Positions 39,907 through 48,096 of a stretch of DNA of 64,000 nucleotides are shown here, piece after piece. Every line of letters starts with the position of its first letter. The stretch's first letter is position 1. Source of the DNA: Mycolicibacterium agri (lineage in GTDB: Bacteria > Actinomycetota > Actinomycetes > Mycobacteriales > Mycobacteriaceae); contig NZ_PDCP01000025.1 in NCBI RefSeq assembly GCF_002553505.1, forward strand, positions 25,812 to 89,811, in the 5' to 3' direction. The position numbers and the translations under genes are program-made. Under the pieces are notes generated by a model. The model was not told the DNA's origin. It ran no database searches and saw only the letters and a list, made by a program, of their open reading frames with translations.

Positions 39907-41600
39907 TGGTCTGCCCTATAGACGAGATCCTGCCACGACCGGGCCGGATCGACGAGGTCGCTCTGCCGATACACCTGTCCATCGGGGGTGGCGTAGCGAC
40001 CGGTCTGCGGATCGTAATGAGCGACGGCCACAGTCGTGCCTGGCTCGGAATCGTTGGCGGCGAACGAACTCGGCGTCGCTGCCACTTCACCGCCGGTGTC
40101 CAACGGCGGGAACACCTCGCCGGGCTGTGGCGGTGGCGGCGCGTCACCAGGTGGCGGCGACTCGCCCGCTTGTGGCGCGTCAGCAGGCGCAGGCGCCTCC
40201 GGTGGCGGTGGTGGGCCTTCCGGCGGCAGTGGCAGAGGCGGCGCGCCTGGCGGCGGTCCCTGCGGCGGGGTGCCCGACGGGACCGCTCCCGGCGGCAGCG
40301 GCGTTCCTTCGGTCGGGGTGTAGAGACGCTCGTTGCCCTCGGCGCGCGAGTCCGGCGGAATGCCCTGCGCGACCAGGTTGGGGTCGAACGGATACGGTCC
40401 GGTGATGTGCTGGCGCATCGCCAGCGGCGTGTACGGCTTGTCGCTGTAGCACTCCTGCACCGTCGGGGCACGCTTACCCGGCACACCCATGCACGGCGAG
40501 TTGCGCGCACCGCGCACCACGATCGGCGCATCCTGAGGCAGCTTGCAGTACAAGCCATCCGGTGTGTCGACCGTCGTCGTATCGGCGGGCGACCGCCACT
40601 GTGACGGCGGCAGGAAGCCGACCGTGCACGGCGGGCCATCACCGATCTCGACGCGGAAGTCGCCCAACGGGATTCCGGTCGGGTTGTTCTCCGGTGCCGA
40701 TGACAGCACGTTGGCGACGAACGGCGGCAGCAACACCAGGACCTGCTCGAGTGACGGGTGATAGGTCACGCCCACCTGGCCGAATGTGGTGAGGTTCGCC
40801 AGCAGGATCGGCAGCGTCGGCTTGATCTGATCGAAGAGTCGCGACACTTCGTCAGCCGCTGGCGGGCCTTCCTGGAGCAGCGTACGAACCTCCGGGTCGT
40901 TGGTGACCACCTGTCCGGTGATCCCCGCCAGGCTGCTGGCCCATGTGCGCAGCGAATCCGCAGTCGTCGCTTGCGCATCGAGCAGCGGTCCGGAGTCCTC
41001 GATCAGCGTTGAGGACCGATCGCCCACCCGGTTGAGGTCGGCCGATATCTGCGCTGACGAGTCGAACAGCGAGCCCAGGTCGAAGCCGGACCCGTTGAAC
41101 GCCTTGAACGATTCGTCGAGCAGGCCACTGAGGTCGTCCTTGGGGATGCTGTTGATCAGGGTGCTGACCTGGTCGAGCATCGGGCCGACAGCTTGCGGGA
41201 TCTTGGTGCGCCACATCGGAATCACCGAACCGTCCTGCAGGTAGGGTGGCGCGTCCGTGCGCGGCAAGAGCTCGACGTACTGTTCGCCGACCGCGGAGAT
41301 GCTGCGCACCTCGGCCTGCAGGTCGGCGGGAATCTTGGGCGAAGTGGCCAGACTCAGAGTCGCGGTGGCCATGGTCCGCGACACGTCCATCTTCGTCACC
41401 TTGCCGACCTGGACTCCGCGATAGGTGACATTCGAAAACCGGTACAGCCCACCGGATGCCGGCAGTTCAAGCGTGACGGTGATCCGCCCGATGCCGAGTA
41501 GCGTCGGCACCTGCATGTAGGTGAACACCATGACGAGCACGCCGACGATCGAGGCGATCGTGAAGATCGCGAGCTGGATGCGGACGAACCGGGTCAGCAT
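39903..41600 (-). CDS. Mce family protein, F-type subunit
   Basis: The 565-aa protein has one N-terminal membrane segment (about 8-30), an MCE/MlaD domain (about 38-115, with YRGVQVGKV), a long helical needle-forming region (about 130-300), conserved cysteines, and from about 420 a proline-rich tail (PPPGAPPLPLPPEGPPP) ending in a globular-looking segment DPQTGRYATPDGQVYR. Mce proteins form hexameric tubes that move lipids across the periplasm. ATG at 41600 overlaps the E-type stop as ATGA. Last of the six Mce genes. Confidence 0.9.
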   Translation of the reverse strand: MLTRFVRIQLAIFTIASIVGVLVMVFTYMQVPTLLGIGRITVTLELPASGGLYRFSNVTYRGVQVGKVTKMDVSRTMATATLSLATSPKIPADLQAEVRSISAVGEQYVELLPRTDAPPYLQDGSVIPMWRTKIPQAVGPMLDQVSTLINSIPKDDLSGLLDESFKAFNGSGFDLGSLFDSSAQISADLNRVGDRSSTLIEDSGPLLDAQATTADSLRTWASSLAGITGQVVTNDPEVRTLLQEGPPAADEVSRLFDQIKPTLPILLANLTTFGQVGVTYHPSLEQVLVLLPPFVANVLSSAPENNPTGIPLGDFRVEIGDGPPCTVGFLPPSQWRSPADTTTVDTPDGLYCKLPQDAPIVVRGARNSPCMGVPGKRAPTVQECYSDKPYTPLAMRQHITGPYPFDPNLVAQGIPPDSRAEGNERLYTPTEGTPLPPGAVPSGTPPQGPPPGAPPLPLPPEGPPPPPEAPAPADAPQAGESPPPGDAPPPPQPGEVFPPLDTGGEVAATPSSFAANDSEPGTTVAVAHYDPQTGRYATPDGQVYRQSDLVDPARSWQDLVYRADQ

Positions 41601-42772
41601 CAGCCACCGCCTCCCGGCTCCCACGGCGCGGGGTCGGCGTTCGGTATCGGTCCGAACGGCGGCGTTGTGCCAACGGTGAGCGGGTGCTTCGTGTAGTACG
41701 CGTCATACCCGGGATCGCCGGGGGCGGGGATCATCGAGGCACGGTCCTGTCCGATCCGCGTGCCGAGGAACAGACCTCTCTTCAGCCGTGAAAGCGTCAG
41801 ATCGACGGTGACCCAGAGGTTCACGTAATCACCGCGGACGCCTCGGTCGATCAGGTTCTGAGTCAGCGGGAACGTCGGTAGGTAGGCCAGGGCCGTGTCG
41901 ATCTCGGGCCCCACGTCGGCAAGCGCCTTGAGCGTCGGCTCCAGGTTCTGCAGGTTCGTGACGAGGTCGGCCTGGGTGTCGTTGATCAACCCGGTGGCGG
42001 TGTCGCTCAGCGTGCCGAGTTTGGTCAGCGCGGTGGTGAAATGGGGTCGCTGGCGCACCAGCACGTCCAGTGCGGGCGGGATCTTGTTCAGCGCGCGGGT
42101 GATCACTTCCTGCTGGCCGCCGAGTGTCGAGGCGAAGCGGTTCAGTTCATCGATGGTCGCGACGATGTTGTCGCGCTGTTGATACAGCGTGCCCACCAGG
42201 GTGTCGAGCCGGGTAATCAGGTCGCGAACGGTGTGCTGGCGTCCGTTGAGCGCGGTGTTGAAATTGTGCACGATGTCGCCGATCTGGCCGAGTCCGCCGC
42301 CGTTGACCACGGCCGCCAGCGACGACAACGTCTGCTCGGTGGACGGATAGGTCGACGAGCTGTTCAGCCCGATGGTCGAGCCGGGCCGCAGCCGACCGGT
42401 CGGCTTCTCCCCGGGCGGCGGGTCGAGCGCGACATGCATCGAACCGAGCAGGCTGGTCTGGCCGACCGCGGCCACTGCGTTCGCGGGCACTATCGCGTCG
42501 GGTTTGAGGGACAGATCGAGGTCGATGTGCCAACCGTGCAGCCGCATCCTGCCGACGCTGCCGACGACGACATCGTCGATCATCACCGGCGAATTCGATT
42601 CCAGCGTACCGATATTCGCAAGCTCGACGTGGTAGACGGCCGCGTCAGGGCCCCGGCCCACCGCACCCGGCAGCGGCAGCGAGTTCACGCCTTGGAAAGC
42701 GCAGCCCGTCACGGCCAGCATGACGCTGCATCCGATCGCCACCAGGCGACGCACGCTCGCGGATCCGATCAC
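41600..42772 (-). CDS. Mce family lipoprotein, E-type subunit (LprK/LprN-like)
   Basis: The 390-aa protein has a type II signal peptide with lipobox AVTGC (Cys about 24), as expected for the fifth Mce subunit, then an MCE domain (about 45-125, IDDVVVGSVGRMR) and helical coiled region. The tail is short and proline/glycine-rich. GTG at 42772 overlaps the D-type stop (GTGA). By position and lipobox it is the only lipid-anchored Mce subunit of the set. Confidence 0.92.
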   Translation of the reverse strand: MIGSASVRRLVAIGCSVMLAVTGCAFQGVNSLPLPGAVGRGPDAAVYHVELANIGTLESNSPVMIDDVVVGSVGRMRLHGWHIDLDLSLKPDAIVPANAVAAVGQTSLLGSMHVALDPPPGEKPTGRLRPGSTIGLNSSSTYPSTEQTLSSLAAVVNGGGLGQIGDIVHNFNTALNGRQHTVRDLITRLDTLVGTLYQQRDNIVATIDELNRFASTLGGQQEVITRALNKIPPALDVLVRQRPHFTTALTKLGTLSDTATGLINDTQADLVTNLQNLEPTLKALADVGPEIDTALAYLPTFPLTQNLIDRGVRGDYVNLWVTVDLTLSRLKRGLFLGTRIGQDRASMIPAPGDPGYDAYYTKHPLTVGTTPPFGPIPNADPAPWEPGGGG

Positions 42773-44205
42773 GGCGGCGTCCCCTCATCCCCCGGTGGTG
42801 GCGCCTCGCCCGGCGGTGGCGGTACTTCGGTGCCAGGCGGTGGCGGTGCCTCGGCGGGCAGCAGCATGTCCTGCAGCGTCGGCGGCGGGGGCGCGGGCGG
42901 CGGCGCCATCGGCAGTTGCGGCGGTCCGGGCGGAGGCCCGTAGCCGGGTGGCGGCGGCACGTCCCCCGCACCCGTGTACGCCGAAACGGAAGGCGGGTCC
43001 GTCGGGAGCGGAGGCGGCTGTCCCTCGTTCTCCGGCCTGAGCCGATCTTCGCTGTAGCGCAGCATGTACTCCGGCGGGGAGGCGGTTAGGAACGGGTTGA
43101 ACGGGAACGGCAGCGTGTTGAAGTTCATGGCGCGCAGCCCGGGGCCTGCGTACTGGGAACAGAGCTTGGCCGTCTCCGGTGAGGTGACGTTTTCCAGCGC
43201 GCCGATCATGGTGCAGATGGCCCACACCGGGCTGGACATGTTGTTCAGCACAAAGATCCCGCTGGCGGCGCCGGTGCGCGGGTCGAACATGTTGACCGCG
43301 TTGGCAATCGAGTGCGGAGCGATGTGCAGGACGTTCTCCAAGTCCAGGCGGTGATCGGCCAGGTTCTGGGTGATGTTGGCCAGCCGCTGGATCTGTTCGG
43401 CCGTCTTGTCTCTGGTGCCCTCGATGAAGCGTTGCGTCTCCCCGACCACCTCGGACAGATTCTTCAGTGCGGCGTCGAGGTCTGAACGGCTGTCGTTCAC
43501 CACGCTGGTCAACGTCGCGAAGTTGTTCTGGAACTGCACGATCTGCTCGTTGCTGTCGCGCAGGGCGGCGACGAAGTCGGCCAGATGCGCGATGGTGTCG
43601 GCGAGGTTGCCGCTGCCGTCGGCGAGAATCCGCCCCACCCCGGACAATTGGGCCAACGCCTGCCGCAGCTTCTCGCCGTTGCCGTTCATCGCGTTGGCGG
43701 CGCTGTCGATGAACCGCCCGACCGATCCGGTCGACATTCCCTTGTCGGGCGACAGCTCCGTCGCCAGCCGCATCAACTGTTCCTTGACCTCATCCCATTC
43801 CACCGGAATCGCGGTGCGCTCCTGTGGAATCACCGCCCCGTCGGCCATTTTCGGGCCGGACTCGTAGGCGGGAGCGAGTTGGACGTAGCGCGCCGAGATC
43901 AAGTTCTGCGCCACGATCACGGCCTTGGCGTCGGCGGGCACCGAGATCCCGTGCTCGACCCGCATGGTCATTCGGGTCTGGGTGCCAATAGGCTCGATCG
44001 AGTCGATGGTGCCCACCTTGACCCCGGCGATACGAACCTCGTCGCCGGGATAGATCGCGACGGTCTTGGTGAAGTACGCGGTGATCGTGGTGGGCCGAAA
44101 GAACCGCTGCTGCAAGATAATCGCGACGCCGCCGACCAGCAGCGCCACGAGCACCGCCGCGAGGGCTCGCGCCAGGATCCGGTTCCGACTCATCGCGGAA
44201 GTCAT
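42769..44205 (-). CDS. Mce family protein, D-type subunit
   Basis: The 478-aa protein has a membrane segment (about 10-32), an MCE domain (about 40-120, VRIAGVKVGTIDSI), a helical region to about 330 and a strongly proline-rich tail (from about 395; PPPPGYGPPPGPPQ) typical of MceD/F-type subunits and possibly interacting with the wall. ATG at 44205 overlaps the C-type stop by 4 bp; an internal ATG at 44193 is an alternative. Confidence 0.9.
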   Translation of the reverse strand: MTSAMSRNRILARALAAVLVALLVGGVAIILQQRFFRPTTITAYFTKTVAIYPGDEVRIAGVKVGTIDSIEPIGTQTRMTMRVEHGISVPADAKAVIVAQNLISARYVQLAPAYESGPKMADGAVIPQERTAIPVEWDEVKEQLMRLATELSPDKGMSTGSVGRFIDSAANAMNGNGEKLRQALAQLSGVGRILADGSGNLADTIAHLADFVAALRDSNEQIVQFQNNFATLTSVVNDSRSDLDAALKNLSEVVGETQRFIEGTRDKTAEQIQRLANITQNLADHRLDLENVLHIAPHSIANAVNMFDPRTGAASGIFVLNNMSSPVWAICTMIGALENVTSPETAKLCSQYAGPGLRAMNFNTLPFPFNPFLTASPPEYMLRYSEDRLRPENEGQPPPLPTDPPSVSAYTGAGDVPPPPGYGPPPGPPQLPMAPPPAPPPPTLQDMLLPAEAPPPPGTEVPPPPGEAPPPGDEGTPP

Positions 44206-45305
44206 CTCGGCGGCTCTCCCCACCGCTCCCACGGCTCGGGGATCCCGTTGTAGGGGAAGGGAAGTTCGGCGCGCGGTCCGGCGTTGTCGGGTGGCTGCCC
44301 GGCGTTGGTTCCCCGCCGGAAGCCGAACGCGTAGTCGAAGAACGGCTGGAAGATCTGACCGAAGAAGAGGTTGGGGATGTAGGCCTGGAAGTAGGGCCCG
44401 TTGCCGATCGTCTCACCCAGAGTGGTCTGGAACTTAGCCAGCCCCGGCAGCGCTTTGGCGATGTTGTCGCGGTTTTTCTCCAAGACCTCGGTCACCGAGT
44501 TGAGCTTGTCCAGCGTCGGTGCCAGCTTCTCCTCGTTCTCATGGATCAGGGCGGCCAGCTGCTTCGACAGCGCCGAGGTGTGGGCCAGCAGTTCGACGAT
44601 CGCGCGGCGTCGCTCGTTGAGAACGGCCACCAGGTCATTGGCGTTGAGGATCAGCGTGTTCACCTGCGCGCTGCGTTCGGAAAGGATCTTGGTGACGTCG
44701 GCGCCGTCCTTGAGCAACGCGCCCAGCGTCTCGTCACGGTCGTTGATGGCCTGCGACAGCCTGCTGATGCCGTCGAACGCCGGGCCCAGTTGCGGCGCAA
44801 CCTGATCCAATGTCTCCGACAGCGTGTCCAGCGCCTGGTTCAGCGAACCGGTGTCGGTGCCCGCGGTGTTGGTCGTCAGCTCGCTCACCGCTTCGGTCAA
44901 CGAGTACGGCGATGCGGTGCGCGACGCCGGTATGACGTCCATCGGGTGCATGGTGCCTTCGCCTGCGGACTCCAGCGTCAGCACTCGTTCGCCGAGCAGC
45001 GTTCCGGTGCGCACGTGCGCGGTGGTGGCCGAACCCAGTTGCACCGAGCCGTCGACGGCGAACGTCACCAACGCATTGCGGCCCTGCAGTGACACGTCGG
45101 AGACGCTGCCGACCTTGATGCCCGCGATCGTGACGTCGTTGCCTGTCGTCAGCCCGCCGGCGTCGGCGAACTGCGCCTGGTAGCGAATCGACGTCGCCAT
45201 CGACGTCAACGTCTCGGGCGACAGTCCGACCAGCACTATGAGGACCGCGAGCACAATGCCCATGAACCCGGTCCGAATGAGTTTCCTGCCACGGTATTTC
45301 AGCAT
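44202..45305 (-). CDS. Mce family protein, C-type subunit
   Basis: The 367-aa protein has a membrane segment (about 12-32), an MCE domain (about 38-115, VTIAGIKVGSVSDV), a long heptad-like helical region (about 130-300) and the C-terminal FFGQIFQPFFDYAFGFRRG block found in many MceC proteins. It lacks the proline-rich tail of some MceC homologues. ATG at 45305 shares bases with the B-type stop (ATGA). Confidence 0.9.
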   Translation of the reverse strand: MLKYRGRKLIRTGFMGIVLAVLIVLVGLSPETLTSMATSIRYQAQFADAGGLTTGNDVTIAGIKVGSVSDVSLQGRNALVTFAVDGSVQLGSATTAHVRTGTLLGERVLTLESAGEGTMHPMDVIPASRTASPYSLTEAVSELTTNTAGTDTGSLNQALDTLSETLDQVAPQLGPAFDGISRLSQAINDRDETLGALLKDGADVTKILSERSAQVNTLILNANDLVAVLNERRRAIVELLAHTSALSKQLAALIHENEEKLAPTLDKLNSVTEVLEKNRDNIAKALPGLAKFQTTLGETIGNGPYFQAYIPNLFFGQIFQPFFDYAFGFRRGTNAGQPPDNAGPRAELPFPYNGIPEPWERWGEPPR

Positions 45306-46330
45306 CAGGGCTCGGCACACCTCCCGGTGTCTTGCCGCATCATCGGGAACTCGGCGGTGCGGCCCTGCAGATCGGTCACCCGCCACTTGAGTTCGCAGAT
45401 GTAGTAGTTGAAGAAGCTGCCGTACGAACCGGTGCGGACCAGCTTGCGGTAGTTTTCCGGCGCCTTCTGCAGCGCGGTGTCCAGCCGGTCCTTCTGGCCG
45501 TCCATGTTGGTGACCAACCGGTTCAGCTGTTCGACGGTGCCCGCCAGCGGCGGCCGCGCATCGGTCAGCAGATCAGCCACCGATGCCGTGCCGTTGTTGA
45601 GCGACTCGATGGCGGTGCCGATCGGGTCCTTCTCCGCGGCCAACTGGGTCACCAGCTGCTCGAGTTTGTCGACCGTGCCGGAGAACTTCTCGCCCTCCTT
45701 GTTCAGGGTTGACAGCAGTTTGCGCAAATTGTCGATCAAAGCCTGGATGGTCTGGTTGCGTTCGGCCAGCGCCTCGGTGAGCCCCGAGGTGTTCGAAAAC
45801 AGCGACTGCAGGGTTGCGCCCTGCCCCTGGAACACCTGGATCAGTGACGCGGACAGGGCGTTGACATCCTCCGGATTCAGGCCCCGGATAACGGGTTTCA
45901 GCCCGCCGAGAAGCAGGTCGAGATCCAGCGCCGACGACGTGCGCTCTGCGGGGATCCGCGATCCTGGCGGCAGCAACTGCCCGCCGGCGCCCTCCACCAA
46001 TTCCAGATAGCGATCCCCTACCAGGTTCAGATAACGCACAGCGACCCTGGTGGTGGTCGTCATCTGGACGGCAGGGTCGGCGTCGAAGGTGACCAGCGCC
46101 GTCTTGTCCTTCTGAAGTTTGACGCTCTTGACCGTGCCGACGCGCATACCCGCCACGCGCACCGACTGTCCCGCCTCCAGCCGGGACACGTCTTTGAAAA
46201 CCGCTGAATAGTCTTTCCTCGAGCCGGTTTGGTACTGCCCGAAGATGAAGAACAGGCAGGCGGTCAAGACCACCATGACGACACCGAATACGCCGAACTT
46301 GACCAGCGTCGGACGAAAGGAGCGCCTCAT
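45305..46330 (-). CDS. Mce family protein, B-type subunit
   Basis: The 341-aa protein has a membrane segment (about 10-32), an MCE domain (about 40-118, VRVAGMRVGTVKSV), a helical region, and the conserved C-terminal FFNYYICEL motif with cysteines typical of MceB. ATG at 46330 overlaps the A-type stop (ATGA). Length is normal for the family. Confidence 0.92.
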   Translation of the reverse strand: MRRSFRPTLVKFGVFGVVMVVLTACLFFIFGQYQTGSRKDYSAVFKDVSRLEAGQSVRVAGMRVGTVKSVKLQKDKTALVTFDADPAVQMTTTTRVAVRYLNLVGDRYLELVEGAGGQLLPPGSRIPAERTSSALDLDLLLGGLKPVIRGLNPEDVNALSASLIQVFQGQGATLQSLFSNTSGLTEALAERNQTIQALIDNLRKLLSTLNKEGEKFSGTVDKLEQLVTQLAAEKDPIGTAIESLNNGTASVADLLTDARPPLAGTVEQLNRLVTNMDGQKDRLDTALQKAPENYRKLVRTGSYGSFFNYYICELKWRVTDLQGRTAEFPMMRQDTGRCAEP

Positions 46331-47514
46331 CCCGGTTGGCCGATCTGTGCGGTGTTGCGCGGCGGGCCGTCGAACTCGCCGAACAAGAGCCTCTTCAGCC
46401 CGTCGGCGTTCAGCACGATGCCGGGATTGGTGCGCCGCCACGGATTCGTTCCGGTATCGGCTACGACGTAGGGGGGCACGCCCTCGAACGGCATCTTCGG
46501 CAGGCCGGTGCACTGCGGGCCGCCGGTCGCTCCGGCCTTCGGCAGATCCATCGGATAGCGGTAACGCTCCTGTCCCCAGAGGAAGCCCGCCAAGATCACC
46601 ACACCCGGCTCCTTGAGCGGCGGCTTCTTCGCCGCCTCGAGCGCTCCGGACAGCCCGCACCACAACGCCGGGTTGTACTTGTTCAATAGATCGGTCGTCG
46701 GCACCAGCAGGTGCAACACGTCGGTCAACGGCTGGCGGTTCTGCGTCAACACGTCGTTTCCGACGTCGGCCAAACCGATCACGCTCATCAGCGCGGCGTC
46801 GAGGTTCTGCTGTTCGTCGACGATGCTGTCGCTGATGCGGGACGCGTTGTCGGCGACGGTGACGAAGTCGGGGGCGGCGTCGCCGTAGGCCCGCACCACG
46901 TGCGGTGCGACTTCCAGATCATGGCTCAGCGCAGGAAGGCTCGGCTCGATCCGGGCCAGATATGCATCCAGATCGGAGAAAGCCTGGCCGATCTTCTCGC
47001 CACGGCCGTTGAGGGCCGCCGCAATCGCGCCAAGGGTCTCGTTGAGTTTCGGCGGATCGACCCGCGACAGCACCGACGTGAGTTGTTCGAACACCGTGTT
47101 GATTTCGACCATCACATGCTGGTCGGCCAGCACCTGGCCGGGGCGCAGGGATTCCGGCGACGGGTCGGGAGGCAAGACCAGCTGGACGTACTTCGCGCCG
47201 AACACCGTCGTCGACGCGATGTCGACAAGCACGTTGGCCGGGATCGCGTCCATTCGCTTCGGATCCATCGCGAGATGAATGGCGGCTCGGCCGTCCGGCA
47301 GTTGTTCGATGGATGCGACCCTGCCGACCTGGACGCCACGAATCTGCACCTTGGCGTCGGGGTTCATGACCAGCCCGGCCCTCGGCGAGATCACCGTGAC
47401 CGCCTCGCTGTCGGTGAAGCCACCGCGAAACAGCGACGCGGCGAGGGCAATCACCGCGCCGATCGCGACGACCGTGGCGACGCCCGCCAAGGGGCGCACT
47501 GCTCGCGTCGTCAC
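46327..47514 (-). CDS. Mce family protein, A-type subunit (first gene of operon)
   Basis: The 395-aa protein has a membrane segment (about 9-28), an MCE domain (about 35-115, VQIRGVQVGRVASI), a helical region and a C-terminal cysteine-containing segment. GTG at 47514 begins MTTRAVRPLAG just before the membrane segment; the open frame continues 31 codons upstream but without a better start. Normally two YrbE permease genes precede mceA; here the next gene upstream is an unrelated transketolase, so the operon is permease-less. Operator site 5 lies 106 bp upstream. Confidence 0.88.
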   Translation of the reverse strand: MTTRAVRPLAGVATVVAIGAVIALAASLFRGGFTDSEAVTVISPRAGLVMNPDAKVQIRGVQVGRVASIEQLPDGRAAIHLAMDPKRMDAIPANVLVDIASTTVFGAKYVQLVLPPDPSPESLRPGQVLADQHVMVEINTVFEQLTSVLSRVDPPKLNETLGAIAAALNGRGEKIGQAFSDLDAYLARIEPSLPALSHDLEVAPHVVRAYGDAAPDFVTVADNASRISDSIVDEQQNLDAALMSVIGLADVGNDVLTQNRQPLTDVLHLLVPTTDLLNKYNPALWCGLSGALEAAKKPPLKEPGVVILAGFLWGQERYRYPMDLPKAGATGGPQCTGLPKMPFEGVPPYVVADTGTNPWRRTNPGIVLNADGLKRLLFGEFDGPPRNTAQIGQPG

Positions 47515-47619
47515 CGCACCACCATCCGTGCCGTCACGCGGCCCGAGGATGGAACAAGCCCACGGTGCACCCACTGCCTGATTGCCGTTGACGCTTGGAC
47601 GGGCCAAGACTCTACCGAC

Positions 47620-47637
47620 GGAACAATTATTTGGTCA
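47620..47637 (-). promoter_or_regulatory. cluster operator, site 5 (before mceA)
   Basis: GGAACAATTATTTGGTCA matches site 2 read on the same strand at 15 of 18 positions and is oriented towards mceA. A second, degenerate copy (AATAGCAATGATTGGTCA, 47755-47772) shares only the TTGGTCA half. The presence of site 5 ties the mce operon to the P450 cluster. Confidence 0.6.
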
Positions 47638-48009
47638 ACAGCGGACGGTCCGGTATTGCGAACCAATCCGCGCCGGGCGACGGGCGGAGGCGATCCGTCC
47701 GTCGATCGCCCACCTGTGACCAGCGTGAATCCGCGGTGGCGCCTATTATCTAAAAATAGCAATGATTGGTCAATGCCGACGGCTAGGCCCCGCAACCTTC
47801 GGTTGCGGGTGATATCGCCCCGCCGTAGCGCCGCCATCTTTCCTCCCCTTGCGGCCGCCAGTGTAGAAGAACCGTAGGAGATTTAAGGTGGCGCGTGTGC
47901 GGAATGGAAGATTCGGTACTGTAAGTCTCCTGAGAATCGCGAGTACCGTGCGGCACAACGGTTCTCGCTAATTTTCATCCACGTCAAATGCGCGACGCTC
48001 GTCGCCTCT

Positions 48010-48029
48010 TTGTCGCACCGGTGCGACAA
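48010..48029. promoter_or_regulatory. perfect 20-bp palindrome downstream of tkt
   Basis: TTGTCGCACCGGTGCGACAA is a perfect palindrome with no spacer, 67 bp after the tkt stop. As DNA it resembles a dimer operator; as RNA a zero-loop hairpin would be strained, so a terminator is less likely. No gene with a start nearby is obvious. Confidence 0.45.
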
Positions 48030-48096
48030 GTGCGACGCGAATGATTCTTCGGTTCTTCGATACGTGCCTCAGCGCCTTGCCGGAGGCCACGCTTCG

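Larger units (their letters stand above)
47515..48096. other. 582-bp intergenic region upstream of the mce operon
   Basis: It contains operator site 5, a half-site at 47755-47772, an AT-rich stretch (CTATTATCTAAAAATAG, 47743-47759) that could hold a promoter, a possible 27-codon frame (47888-47971, GTG start, AGGAG 7 bp upstream) of doubtful reality, and a perfect 20-bp palindrome (48010-48029). No yrbE remnant could be recognised. This is the longest non-coding stretch of the window. Confidence 0.5.

Noticed and set aside
47755..47772. Sixth copy of the cluster operator
   Set aside because: Only the TTGGTCA half is kept; listed as a degenerate half-site rather than an operator.
47770..47958. 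Minus-strand 62-codon frame upstream of mceA
   Set aside because: Basic, low-complexity translation with no ribosome site; no YrbE features.
47888..47971. 27-codon frame with AGGAG and GTG start
   Set aside because: Too short and without similarity or neighbours that support it; kept only as a remark.
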